In this document: in pieces, positions 22,037-34,087 of the stretch | Numbering within the stretch: the first letter of the stretch is position 1 | Layout of the letters: each line of letters opens with the position of its first letter | DNA from: Cyanophora paradoxa | Taxonomy: Eukaryota > Glaucocystophyceae > Cyanophorales > Cyanophoraceae | Assembly (NCBI GenBank): GCA_004431415.1 | Contig: QPMI01000177.1 | Location: 1-64,000, forward strand | DNA: 64,000 bases | Direction: 5' to 3' | Position numbers and translations under genes: made by a program | Notes under the pieces: model-generated | Seen by the model: only the letters and a program-made list of their open reading frames with translations | Told to the model about the DNA's origin: nothing | Databases searched by the model: none

Positions 22037-25000
22037 ATGCGTCGGTCCGGATCGATATCCTGGGGCGGCGCGCTCTGCGCTGCCGGCCTGCTCGCCCTCG
22101 TGAGCGCCGTCCTCGCCGTGGATCAAACAAAGGGTGCGTGTGCATCATCGTGCGCGTCCGGCCGGGCCGTAACTGCCGTCCGGATCAAGAGATCGTGATC
22201 CTTGCGCGTGCGTCGGTTACTATAAAAAACACTCACCGCCCGGCCGCAGGCGTGACCCTCGAGGCGACGAACGTGGCTACTATGGACGTCCTCGTCAAGT
22301 TCGCAATCGTCTCCGCGGGGTGCGCTCGCGCCGTCCCAGCTGCAGCCGATTCAAATTTCGCGCCCCGGCCCGGCGCCGGCCCTTTCTCATGCCATATATA
22401 TGCATGGGACGCGCACGCACGCACGCGCAGGAGCACGCTGAAGCTGACCCTAGCCATCTCGAACACGAGCGTCGGCGCGCCGGGCGCCTTCTCGCTCTAC
22501 ACCATCCCGAGCACCGACTACTTCGTCGACGTCGCCTTTATGGGGTGCCCGCGGCCGCCTGTCCCTGATCATGAGCCGCGCTTCGAATTGATCGCTGCGC
22601 TTTGATCGCAGCTCTTCCGCGAAGCTGACGGCGGCCTCGCCGGCGGTGGCGTTCGGGGCCGACGGCAAGGCGGCGTACACGGTCCCGGCCGCTGCCAAGT
22701 TCCAGGAGCTCCAAGTCCTCGTCGCCGCCACCGCCGGTGCGTGCGCGCTTGGAGCTTCGCGAATTTGATCCGGATCCGCCCGCGCCCGCGCCCGCGCGCG
22801 GACCAAACGAAGATTTGATCGCGGCGGCGCCCGGGCAGCCTGCAAGGCCGAGGGCGCCACGATGACCTCCCCGGGGTGCTACTTCGCTGCGATGGGGTAC
22901 TCGGTCCTCCCTGCCGACGTGGCCATCTTCCTCCGCTTCACCGGCCTCGTCACCTACGGGGCCGACGGTGCGTGCTGCAGCTGCATTCGCCGCAGCTGTT
23001 TAATGGCAAGGGACGCTCATGGGGATCCGCAGCGGGGACGCTTAAGTTCCGGTCTCCCCCCTCGCTCCTCGACATCATGGCCGCCGCCGCGAGCGAGGCC
23101 AGCAACGGCACCAACGCCAACGCGTACCCTCCCTCCCTCTCTCCCCCCCCCCTTCCTCGCACGTTCCCCCATCCGAACGAAGTGCGCACCCGCAGAATCT
23201 TCTCTCAGGCGATGAGCCCCTACATCACCGGTGCGTGTACCCCCGGCTCCCCCCCCCCCCGGCCGCTAGCCGAGCGGGGTGCAGGGTCGACCTACGCGCT
23301 CATGCTCGACGTCTCGGGCGTCGACTCCTTTGACATCAACCTCTACAAGTTCTCCTTCGTGCGCCCCTCGCTCACGTATACTTGGCCCCCTCTCCACGCT
23401 TCCCCCCCCTTCCCCCCCCCCCCCCCCCCCCCGTCCACCCCCGTCCCCCCGCCTCACCGGCGGACGCCGCGGCGCCAGATGAGCAACGCGGGCAGCCTGA
23501 TGGACACGTCGAAGAGCGCCGCGGTGGAGGCGAACCCGCTGGCCCAGTACCTCGCCATCCCCACGCCCATCGTCTCGCAGGCGAGCAATATATAGCCGGA
23601 CGCCCTCCCCGAGCGAGCAGTCCCTTCCTCGAGCTCGAACTCGAGCGAGGCTCCTTTCAAAGGCGCCAGCGCTGACGCCGCCGGATCCGGACTCGCGATC
23701 GCAGACCGTCGCGTCGGGGGCGACCACCGCGGCGGGCACGTGGGCCGTCCCCGCCACCGGCCTCTCCAACGGTGCCCCGGGCCCGGGCCCCCCTCTCCGA
23801 GTCTGATGAGAATTCGAGTTGATCGAACCGCGCAGGCATCTACGCCATGGTCGCCCGGTCCAAGTCCGCCGCCACCCCCAGCGCCGGAGACTTCGCCCTG
23901 GTCCGGACCCCCCCGGGCCCCCGCCCCGCTCCTCGTCGGCGCGTGGAATCTGAACCCTGAACCCTCCCGGGCCCGCAGGCTGCGGTCCAGGCCTACCAGG
24001 CCTGCTCGGGCGACTGCCGCTTGCTCATGGGCACCTGGACGGTGCGAGCGCGCGCCACCCCGCCCCGCCCCGCTGTCGCCCCATGCTGGCCAGGCCTAGG
24101 TGTATACGTAGGCCTAGGCCTTAGAGAGAATATGTCGAGCGTAATGGCCCCCGCAGGCGACGGGGGACGACTGCCAGGGCACCTCGGACTCGAAGTCCAC
24201 CATCAGCGTCCGCTTCAGCTCCGTCGCCCCCGCCGGCGTCATGGTCCGGATCCGCCGCCCCGCGTCTTCGGTCTCGAATGACGAATTCGAACCTCTAATG
24301 TATCTGCCGGGCAACAGGTGACGTGGATCTTCCCCGGCGGGCTGTCCTTCCCCTGCCTCGTCACCAAGTACACGGGCGGCAAGGTGCGCGCCGCGGCCCT
24401 GCGCCGCGCCGCGCCCCCCCTTTAATTTCTCTGGATCTGCCCCCCGCCGACACCGACGCCGACGCCGCCCCCGCCCGCAGCTCGAGATTAGCTGCCTGAG
24501 CCAGGAAGGCAAGTCGGACACCTTCAAGACGACCACCTCCTGCATCAACCTCGCCCTCTCCAGCGACGGGAACACCGTGCGCCCTTGCTTCCGATTTCAC
24601 CGTCGAATTCGAAGAACGTGCATTAATGTTCCACGCCGCGCGCGCGCAGGCCGGGGCCGCGTTCAAGAGCGCGACCTCGAGCGGCAGCATCGGCACGTGC
24701 CTGGACACCACGCCGGCCGGCCTCGCCACGACCGGCGCCGTCCCCGCCTGCCCCGCCGACAAGTCCTACACCGTCGTCGGCCTCACCCGCTCCGCCGTCG
24801 GCGCGGTGCGTCCAGTCCGTCTAACTGACAACGAGGGCTCGGATCGCCGCTAACTGATAGCTATATATCTATCTAATAACGAGGGCTATCTAACTATCTA
24901 TTTATCTACAACTATCTATCTATCTACAACGTTAACTGTATAACTCGCGCGCCTGGACGTCTTCCCGACTGAACTGCTGAACTTCTTCCCGACGGGCCGA

Positions 25001-25743
25001 GCGCAGACCCTCACGGTCTCGGGCGACCCGAAGACCTTCGACGCGAAGAAGTTCGCGGACGACCTCAAGGCCAAGCTCGGCAACGGCGTCTCCAAGGCGC
25101 GCTAGCGCTAGCGCTTCGATTCCCCTTCGCCTGTCCTAGGCTCAGCTTTCCCCTCCTGATCCGGGCCGGCCCGCAGGTCGAGGTCCTCGGCGTGACCGTC
25201 GGCTCGGGCCGCCGGTGAGAGTCTCCCTCCCTCCGCTCATTTCATGACGGACCGTCGGACCCGCGTTCTAATGCCTTTCGAGCAGGATGCGCCGCACCGC
25301 CCTTCAGACCCAGAGCCTGCGCGTCGAGGTCCGCATCGTCCCGGCGAGCGGCACCCAGGCGTCCGCCGTGCGTGGTCCCCCACCCCCCCACCCCCACCCC
25401 CTCCCCACCGCCCCCCCCCCCCCCCACCCCCCCACCCCCCCCCCCCCTACGTTGAGCTCGGATATCGATTGGCGCTGGCAGGTCACCTCCAACTTCGAGA
25501 CCCTCGCCAACAGCGGCCAGCTGAGCTCCATCGGCGGCGTCACCGTTGCCACGGTCCGCAGACCTGCGCCGCTTGTTACGTCACCGAGTCCGAAGCTGAG
25601 GCGGGCCGGGGCCGGGGCGCGCGCAGGTCCAGACGACGAAGCAGACCACGACGAGCACCAAGGGCGGGTCCGCGGCCGCCGCGCGCCCGGGCCTCCTCTT
25701 CGCCCTCGCCGCCCTCCTCGCCTCCCTCCTCGCCGCCCTCTAG
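22037..25743 (+). CDS. Large secreted surface protein, probably GPI-anchored
   Basis: About 20 short exons. The ATG at 22037 gives a signal peptide (MRRSGSISWGGALCAAGLLA, continuing LVSAVLA). The ectodomain has Thr/Ser/Ala-rich beta-strand-like segments (VTLEATNVATMDVLVKFAIV; LKLTLAISNTSVGAPGAFSL; YFAAMGYSVLPADVAIFLRF) and paired cysteines (CYFAAMG, YQACSGDCRLLMGTW, LEISCLSQEG). Near the C-terminus is a membrane-proximal domain, FDAKKFADDLKAKLGNGVSK followed by VEVLGVTVGSGRRMRRTAL, also found in the 12-13.6 kb gene. It is followed by a Thr/Ser/Lys tract and a terminal hydrophobic tail (LLFALAALLASLLAAL, TAG at 25741-25743), a likely GPI signal. The introns include a C21 run and a (TATC)n tract. 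No enzyme motif is visible. Confidence 0.75.
24829..24955 (+). repeat. TATC-rich intron insert
   Basis: An AT-rich tract of TATCTA/CTATCTA repeats lies inside one intron of the surface-protein gene. TAACGAGGGCT-like sequence is present on both sides (about 24828 and 24883), which again suggests a local duplication around the AT-rich block. Confidence 0.65.
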
Positions 25744-26041
25744 ATCTGAGCAGCTGCGCATGCGGGGAGCCTCGGATGCACATGCTGTACATGTGTTGAT
25801 TCAGACCAAATGTATAGACTATCGGGCCAATGGCCGGGCCAAGGCTGAATTCGAAGGAGTCGACGTCCGTACTGCAACATCAGACGCCCCGGCCCGGCTG
25901 ACGCTGGTCTGATCTCGATCTATCCTGATCTACATCCATCTAGATCTAGATCTAGCTTGATTTGCTGTCGACCGCGGCCGCGCGCGGCACCGGCCCGCGG
26001 CACCGGCCGGCGCGCCACGGCGCGCGCGGGCGCCGGCGCGC
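25744..26041. other. Short intergenic region
   Basis: This holds the 3' flank of the surface-protein gene and the 5' flank of the SAMHD1-like gene. It contains overlapping AGATCT palindromes (25935-25955) and GGCGCGC-rich sequence. No gene is seen. Confidence 0.5.
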
Positions 26042-29000
26042 ATGGAGCGCATGTACATGTGTGGGCCGGGAGCCTGGGAGGCTGGGACCCCTGGGGGGGT
26101 ACCGTCTCCCCAGTCCCCCCGCGACAGCATGCTGGATGCAGATGGCTTGGAGGACGTGCCTTTCTACTCGCAGATGTGCGCCGCAAACGCGGACGCGTCG
26201 CTGTTGGCGGAGGAGCCGGGCGCGAGGAGGCGCTCCCGCGTTCTGAACGACCCCGTGCACGGCCACCTCGTGCTCTGGGTGCGGCCGACAGCGCGTCCCG
26301 CCGCGTGCAGCGGTGAGACCGCTCATCCCGCGCCGCTGCAGCCCGAGCTGCTGCGTATCATCGACACGCCGGAGTACCAGCGCCTGCGAGATCTGAAGCA
26401 GCTCGGGGCGACGAGCGTACGTCACCCCTCTGACCGCTAGCGAACCGCTCTGACGAAAGCGCCGCCGCCGCCGCCCGGCCGCCGCCGCCGCTCAGTTCGT
26501 CTTCCCCGGCGGTGCGGTTCCCTCCCTCGCATCGGTATATATCTCTTTGATGCTTCTGAATCGCTTCGGCTTGCAGCAACGCACAGCCGATTCGGTTCGG
26601 ACGCCTGATCTTGACCCGTGTCACTTGCTTTCCGCTGACCGCGCTTCGGCGGCGCCCCTCGAAAAGAACACAGTGCGCCGCGCGTGCGCACTCGGCGTGT
26701 GCTTACGCTTTCTTCTGATTCCGCGCCCGCAGGCATCGGCGTGAGCCACCTCGGGGGCTTCATGGTGGATCGGCTGGCGGCACTACAGCCGGAGCTCGGC
26801 CTGGGGCGCCGGGAGAGGCTAAACGTGCTCTCACCGTACCCCCACGCCGCCCGCCGCGCGCCGCGCCCCGCGCGCCGCCGACGCGGGGCCCGGCGGCCGC
26901 AGGTGCGCCTCGCCGGCCTCTGCCACGACTTGGGCCACGGGCCCTTCTCCCACGTCTTCGACTCCGAGGTACCCCCCCGCTCGCCACGGTACCCCCACGC
27001 ACGATCGAAGAGCGACCCGGCAGTTCATTCCGATGGCGCGGCCGGGCTCCAGCTGGCACCACGAGCAGATGAGCGCCAGGCTCCTCCAGCACCTCGTCGA
27101 CGTGCGTACCCCCCTCTCCCCCCCCCCGGGCCGGCGCCGGCGCCGGCCCTGCTGCGTACACCGCGCGGCCGGCCGCTCACCCAGGGCGGGGGCGGCCGTG
27201 GCGGCGCAGGAGAACGGGATCGATATGGAAGCCGAGGACATCCGCATGGTGCAGCGCCTCATCGAGAGCAAGGGCCCGGGTCCTCCCCCCCCCCCTCTCC
27301 TCCCCCCCCCAACCTCCTCTCTCGCTCCCCCCTTGATCCTCCTTCCAGGTCCAACTGCGAACACCCCTTCCTCTTCGACATCGTGCGCCGTACCCCTCCC
27401 CGCACACCGTAACCCCCCCCCCCCCCCTCTCAGGTCGCGAACTACCGCAACTCTGTCGACGCGCGCCCCTACCCGACCCGCCGACCGCGTACCCCCAAAC
27501 GAGCCGCGTACCCCCCCCCCGCAGGTCGACAAGTTTGATTACATCGCGCGCGACTGCCACTACACCGGTGCCGCCGTACCCCTCCCCCCGACCCTGTACC
27601 CCCCCGCCCTTACGGGCCCCCCGCGCGCAGGGGTGCAGTCTTCCTTCAACCACCTCCGCCTCATAAACTTCTCCCGCGTCCTCGACAACCAGGCGCCCGC
27701 GTACCCCCCTCCCCTCCCCTTCCCCCCCCCCCCCCCCCGCCGCCGCCCTCACGTCTTCCCCTCCCGCGGCGCAGGTCTGCTTCCACCAGGTGCGGCCCAG
27801 AGCTAAGCCTGCGCCGCGCGGGGCTGCCTCAGCGCTCGCGGTCGGCGCGCGTCTGGGCGCTGACGTACCCCGCAGAAGGAGGCGTACAACCTCTACGAGC
27901 TCTTCCACACGCGCTACTCCCTCTTCCGCAAAGGTGTACCCCCTGCGGCCTCCCCGCCCCGCCCCACGCCGCCCCTGCCGCCCCTGCCGACCCGCTCTCC
28001 CCGCCCCGCAGTCTACACGCACAAGGCACGCCGCGCCTCCGGACTGCCCTATTCTCCGCTTTCTTTCCGTTCAGAGCTCACTGAGTGACGCGCCGCGCCC
28101 GCCCCGGCCCGCAGACCGGCAAGGCCATCGAGGTGCCCCCGCCCCCGCCCCGCATTCGCGGCCGCCAAGGCCCGCCCCACCTCCCCCCTGACCCCTCTCT
28201 GCCGCTGCAGTTCATGGCGCGTCGACATGTATCCTCTTCCTTTCCCGTACCCCCCTCACCCTCCTACCCCCCTCCCCCCCAGGTCCGGGACGCGCTGCTG
28301 GCTGCGGACCCGCACCTCGGCATCTCCGCCGCCATCGACGACCCCGCCGAGTGCGAGCTCGAACGCGTACCCCCCGAAGCAGCTGCCGCTGCGACGCCCT
28401 CTGACGGGACGCGGGGTACAGGTACGCGAAGCTGACCGACGCGATCCTGTGGGAGATCCGCCGCTCGCGGGACCCGGTGCGGCGGATCCGTACCCGGATT
28501 GATTGAAGCGTACCCCCGCGCTAGTTGACGGCGTACCCCACCCCGCGCCGCAGGAGCTGCGCGAGGCGCAGGCGCTGCTGAAGAGGATCGACCGTCGCGA
28601 CATCTACCGCCGTGCGTGCGGTACCCCCCTCCCGGCCACGCCGAGCCCTCACCGTACCCCTCCCGTCAGACTGCAACGAGCTCCTGCTGACGGACGAGTC
28701 CGAGAAGAAAGTCCCCGCCGTGCGCATCGCGCCGTACCCTTTCTGGGCAAGCCTCTGAGCGCTGTACCCCTCAGAACCCGCGGGAGCTCGAGCGCGCGAT
28801 CGCGTCGCACGCCCCGACGGGGTACGCTCCCCTCACACTCCTCCCTGCTGCCGGCGCAACCGAGCCTAAGCCGCCGCCGCCGCCCCGCAGGTCGGGCCTG
28901 CGCGAGTCGGACCTTCTCGTCCAGATCCTCAAGGCCCGCGGCGCCTCTCTCCGGGGGTACACGCCCCCGGCCGCCCGTGACTCACGGGCCGCCCGCCGCA

Positions 29001-29847
29001 GATCAACTACGCGATGCAGGAGAAGGACCCCGTCGCCTCGGTACCCCTCCCCCGCCCGTTCCCTCGTCTCGACCTCACGTTCGGCCCGCTTAGGTCCGGT
29101 TCTACAACTCGGAGCCGGGTACGGCGCCGGGCCTCTGCCTTGACGATGCCCGCCCCCGCTCACCGCTCGGCTCTCAAACCCTCGCCCCCGCCGCAGACTG
29201 CGCTCCGTTCGCCATCGCCCGCGAGAAGATCTCGGTACCCTAGGCCCTCCCTCTGCGGCACCCGCGCCCCTCACGTGCCCCCCAGCTCCTCATACCGCAG
29301 AAGTTCGAGGAGAAATGCGTACGCCTCTACGTAAGCCCGTTCCCATTCCCCTGCCCCATACGCATCGAGCCAGGATCACGCTTGCTTGTCCTCTTTACTC
29401 GCCCCATGCGCAGGTCAAGCGGTCCGAGATGGCACGTCTCACATCGTCCCCCCGGGCCCCCCTCCTCCCTCCTCTTACCCGTACCCCCGCAGCGCGAGGT
29501 CGCCACGGCCGCCTTCGAATCCTGGCGCGTCTTGTTCTCCCACCATACAAGGGGTACCGGAACTGACCAACGAGGGGTACAGGCACCGGAGCCAGCGCCT
29601 CAACAGCCCCATCTCATCCCCCGCCGTCGCCCGCTCGCGCTCCGCCGCGCCCCGTGCGCCCTGCCCCGCCCTGCGTCCCGCACCCTCCGTGAGACCCCGC
29701 GCGCGCGCAGGGTCGGAGGCGCCGCGGCCGCGCCGGCTGCAGCTGGAAGCCGTCGCGGAGGCTGGCGATCGCGAGGAGGGCGCAGGCCTAGGCCTAGGGC
29801 CCTCCGAGCCCGCCGCGGGGCCCGACCCCAAGCGGCCCCGCACGTGA
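26042..29847 (+). CDS. SAMHD1-like HD-domain dNTP triphosphohydrolase
   Basis: HD-domain enzyme like SAMHD1, which hydrolyses dNTPs to deoxynucleosides and triphosphate. About 28 short exons reproduce the family core: VLNDPVHGHLVL, PELLRIIDTPEYQRLRDLKQ, FPGATHSRFEHSIGV, LAGLCHDLGHGPFSHVFD, FIPMARPGSSWHHEQM, FLFDIVANYRNSVDVDKFDY with IARDCHYTG, NLYELFHTRYSLFRKVYTHK, ISAAIDDPAE, YAKLTDAILWEI and INYAMQEKDPVA. The four metal ligands (His of FEHS, His-Asp of CHDLGH, Asp of ARDCH) are present. No SAM domain precedes the core; the N-terminus is short (ATG at 26042, or 26129). The C-terminus is basic (GPDPKRPRT, TGA at 29845-29847), a possible nuclear signal. Exons of 6, 14, 15 and 18 bases occur, and several introns are GC-AG. 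Confidence 0.88.
26577..26672 (+). other. 18-base and 6-base micro-exons of the SAMHD1-like gene
   Basis: Exon 26496-26511 ends after FPG plus one base (donor GTGCGG). Exon 26577-26594 (18 bases) adds THSRF. Exon 26667-26672 (six bases, AACACA, acceptor AAAAG, donor GTGCGC, CTGACC-type branch site upstream) completes Glu and gives His. Exon 26733 onward completes Ser and reads IGVSHLGGF. Spliced in phase, this restores the family motif FPGxxHxRFEHSxGV exactly. Skipping the six-base exon would delete Glu-His-Ser. Confidence 0.8.
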
Positions 29848-29867
29848 GAGCGCAGCCACTAGTACTC

Positions 29868-30271
29868 TCATTGAACATCTTCGCACATAAACGAGTGCTA
29901 GGCCAAACCACAAACCACATAAACGAGTGCTAGGCCAACATCTTCGCACATAAACGAGTGCTAGGCTTAAGTGCCTGGCCGGCGGTGGCCGCCATGGCCG
30001 GGGGCCGGGGCCCGGGCCCCGGGGGCCGGGGTGGACCGAACAGTCACTGAGTGGGACCACTGGGACTTCAGTGACTCTTCACGTCCCGTCAAGTTCGGCG
30101 TCAACGTCTTGAACCGTTGAACGGCCGGCAGTTCCCCCGGACTTCCCCGTAGATTCCGCTCTCCAAGAAAAATCTCTTCGATTTTAACATTCATGGCATG
30201 AATCCCACGATCATCGGCTGTACCCGCCTCCAACTGTCTTCAACTCCGCCCGGCGCCACTTTCTGCCAGCG
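29868..30271. repeat. Intergenic tandem repeat and GC-rich spacer
   Basis: CACATAAACGAGTGCTAGGC occurs three times between 29884 and 29965, twice preceded by ACATCTTCG. It is followed by a GGCCGGGGGCC-rich palindromic block (29990-30035) and a piece resembling the end of inverted-repeat element 3. No gene is present before the next ATG at 30272. Confidence 0.75.
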
Positions 30272-33200
30272 ATGTCGCGGCGGGCAGACACGGCGCGTCT
30301 GGCGCACAGCGTCTTCTTGGTAGCGTCGCAGACCGCGCTGCTCGCACGAGAGCAAGCGGGAGCGGTCCTGCGCGACCTCCAGCACTCCGTCGACCCGGCC
30401 GCCGCAGCCAACGTCCTGAAAAGCGCGCTGCGTGTCAGGACGGCGCGTGGAGGGAGCGAGTCGCATCCTCCGCCCGGCGCCGCGCCGCATTCGGAGCCGC
30501 AGCCGCCGCCCCACGTGCAGCACGCCGAACCGCCACCGGCTTCTGGCGCCCCGGCCGCAGCCGCGGCGGGCGCCGAGAGCTTCAGCGACTCCGGAGCGCA
30601 CGCCTTTGCCCAGCGCGCGGAGCCGCCGCCGAGCGAGCCGCCGCTCGCCGACACCATCCGCTCGCACGCCTTCTCGGAGCCGAAGCCCGTGCTCTCGAGC
30701 GTCCGGGTCGAGGAAGCGGCGCACGAGGCGCCTGCAGGCCCCTCTTCGAGCGGCAGCGGCAGCGACAGCGCGGCGGTCGAGGGGCGGCAGGGCGAGGAGC
30801 GGCAGGGCGAGGAGCCGTCGTCGCCTGTAGCCGCGGCGGCGCACGGAGCGGAGGCGCCGCCGCATGCGGCGCAGGCCTCTTCGGCGGCGGCGGCGGCGGA
30901 GGCGGAAGCGGGGGAGGCGCGAGCGCACGCGCACGGACAGGGCCCGCACGCGCACGCCCACCACGCCCACCACCACCACCCGTCGCACACGGGGCACGGT
31001 GCCGCGCACAAAGCTCCCTTTAAGAAGCGGGTGCGCGGCCCCAGCGCCCTTTGAAGGGCGCGCCTGAAGCGCGGGCAGATTCCCAAGGAGCGAAGCGTGC
31101 CGTCCACGCCCATCTCCCGCGTCTGGCACTTCGGAGGCATGGCCGCCGCCGCCGCCCGCCCGCCCGCACCCGGCTCCGCCCCGCCCCGCCCGCTCCTGCT
31201 AACCGGCCCTGCCGCAGGCCTCGGCCTCAGCCTGGCGGCGGGTACGCTGACCGAGCTCGCCAAGCGGACGCTGGGGCCCAAGGAGGCACCCTCCGCCTCG
31301 GGGTACGACAAGGGGAAGGTCCGGCGCCTCCCCCCCCCTCTTCCCCCCCCCTTGAGCTTACCGCGCTTCGTTCGCAGGTGTACGCGGCGGTCCTTTCGGA
31401 GGCGAACGCGGAACGCCTCGCCGAGGCCCTCTGCCGCATGCGCGGTACCCCCCCTTTCGCCCCTTCCCCCCCCCCAAACGTTCTGAAGCTTGGGGCGGGT
31501 ACAGGCGCGGCGCTCAAGCTGGGGCAGATGCTCTCCATCCAGGACGAGCACACGATACCCCCCCAGGCGAGCCCGGGCCCCCTTCCTCCTCCACCCCCCC
31601 CCCTAACCCCGGGTACAGGTGCAGGCGGTGCTGGAGCGCGTGCGGCAGGGCGCCGACGTGATGCCCCAGCGCCAGCTCCACCAGGCGCGGCCCTACCCTC
31701 CCCCCCCTTCCCCCCCCCTTCCCCCCCGCCCATCTCACCCTCCCCCCACGCTATCCGCCCTCCCTTTCCATCCTATCCCCTTCTTATCCCGCCCCGCCCC
31801 GCCCCGCCCCGCCCCGCCGTCCCGCCCCACGTCTAATCCTGCATAGCTAGCCTAGTAGCTGCTAGCTGAGGTCTCCCGGCGCGCTCCGCCCCGCCCGCCC
31901 TGACGCGCCACCACCACCCCCGCAGGTGATGGCGTCGCAGTTCGGGGAGGGGTGGCGGGAGCAGCTCGCCGAGTTCGGGGAGCAGCCCATCGCCGCCGCC
32001 TCCATCGGCCAGGTCAGGCCCCTTTGTTTTGCGCCTGGCTCTTCTAGGCCCCGGCTAGCCCTACGACCTCTACTAGGCCGGGCCCCTTCCTGCCTGGGCC
32101 GCCACCTCCGTCGGCCAGGTCCTGCCCCTTTGTTTGCGTCTGGCTTTGTTTCGCGTCCGGCTCTTCTAGGACTCCTCCTTTACGAGGCTGGGCCCCTTTC
32201 TTCCCGCCCGCCCGCCCCCCGCCCCCCCCAACGCCCCCCTCCCTTCGTTCGCGCGCAGGTGCACCGGGGCGTCCTGCGGGAGCCCGCCGCCCTCCCCGCC
32301 TGGGACACAGGCGTACCCGGCGAGGTCGCCATGAAGATCCAGTACCCCGGTGCGTTTCCCTTCGCTTTGCCCCCCGCCTTCCCTCCCCCCCCCCCCCTCC
32401 TCCCCCGCTCATTCTTCCGGGTACAGGCGTGGCCGAGTCGATCGATTCGGACCTCGACAACCTCAAGCGCCTCGTCACGTACACGAGGCGCGCCCGTACC
32501 CCCCCGTACACGAGTGCAAGCCGTGGAATCTGACCTCGCGTACCCCCCTCCAGCATCCTCCCCGAGGGCCTTTTCGTGGACCACGCCGTCCGCGAGATGC
32601 GCGCCGAGCTGAAGGCGCGCCGTACCCCTCCGAACCGTATTACCGTACGTACCCCCGGCTCACGGCCCCCCCGCAGGAGGAGTGCGACTACCGGCGGGAG
32701 GCTGAGCACCAGCGGCGCTTCGCCGCACTCGTCGCAGACGACCCGCGCTTCAAGGTCCGCCGGGACCGCTTTTCTCGGCTTTCTTGAACCCGTCGTTCTT
32801 GAACCTGGTACCCCGCACCGCGCAGGTTCCGGCCGTCATCGAATCGCTCAGCTCCGAGCGCGTCATCACCACAGAGATGGCCCGCCCCGTACCCCCCAAG
32901 AGACCTCCGCACCCCTCCCGAACCCCGCCCCCGCAGGTTAAGGGTTTCACGATCGCGGAGGTCGCCAACATGTCACAGGTCCGTACCCCCCCAACCAGTA
33001 ATACGTACCCCCCGTTCGACGCTCCGGGGGTACAGGAGACGCGCAACGCGGTGGCGATGCGGATGCTGGAGCTGACGCTCCGCGAGCTCTTCGAGTTCCA
33101 CTTCATGCAGGCGCGCCGTACCCCCCTGCCCTCTGTTCCCTTACGCCGTACCCCCCTCACCACTGGGGGGTAGACGGACCCGAACTGGGGCAACTTCCTG

Positions 33201-34087
33201 TACGACCCCAGCACGGACCTCATCAAGGTGCCTCCGTACCCCCGGACTGCCGACCCTCGCCCGTACCCCTTCCCCGACCGAGCGCGCCCCCCGCAGCTGA
33301 TCGACTTCGGGGCGTGCCGGGAGTACCCCCCTGAGTTCGTCGACGACTACATTGAGATCGTCCACGCCGCCGCCGAGCGCGATCGCCAGGTACCCGGGGG
33401 CAGGAGAGGGGTACGTCGCCCGACCCACATCGTCTCACGTACCCCCCTCGCGCAGCGGCTCGTGGACGCGTCGATTCGGCTGCACTTCCTCACCGGCGAC
33501 GAGTCGAAGGTGCGCGGCCCTGTACCCCCCCCCCATTCGGAGCGCGCGAGAGCCGTACCCCGGCAGGCGATGCTGGACGCGCACGTCGAGTCGGGTTTCA
33601 TCGTCGGGGAGCCCTTCGCCGCCCCCGGCGCCTACGGTACCCCCTCCCCCCTCCCCTTCGGCGCTGTACCCCTCCCCCTCACGCCCCCCCGCCAGACTTC
33701 AAGAACTCGGGGATGACGCAGCGGGTGCAGCAGCTCGGCCAGGCGCGCCCTCGCTTGCGCCCGCGCCGCGCCGCGCGCCGGGCCCGCGGCTGACGCGCGC
33801 GCAGGTGATGCTGAAGCACCGTCTGACCCCCCCTCCCAAGGAGGCCTACTCCCTCCACCGCAAGGCACGCCCCGCTCCGCGCGGCTACGCGCGGCCACGC
33901 TCCGCGGCTCACGGCGCCCCCGGTGCAGCTCTCCGGAGCGTTCCTGCTCTGCATCAAGCTGGGGGCGGTGATCCCGTGCCGCGACGCCTTCCTGCGCGCC
34001 TACGAGGGCAACCGCGCCGCCGCCGCCGCCCGCCGCGCCGCCGCCACTTCGAATTCCACCGCGGAGGCCCGCCTCTCCACAGCATAG
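30272..34087 (+). CDS. ABC1/COQ8 (ADCK) family atypical kinase
   Basis: Member of the UbiB/COQ8 family, which supports ubiquinone biosynthesis in mitochondria. About 25 exons. Family motifs are VPSTPISRVWHFGG, LSEANAERLAEALCRMRG, the KxGQ motif in ALKLGQMLSIQDEHTIPPQ, the Ala-rich loop in IAAASIGQ, VAMKIQYPG, EECDYRREAEHQRRF, FTIAEVANMSQ, LRELFEFHFMQ, DPNWGNFLYD and LIDFGACREYP. The stop TAG is at 34085-34087. The first exon (ATG 30272 to about 31032) encodes about 250 residues that are Ala/Pro/Ser/Glu-rich and end in a striking His-rich tract (AHAHGQGPHAHAHHAHHHH). This is likely a poorly conserved leader and may include the mitochondrial targeting part. Many introns start with GC (after PPQ, LHQ, FMQ, LGQ and HRK). 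Confidence 0.92.
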
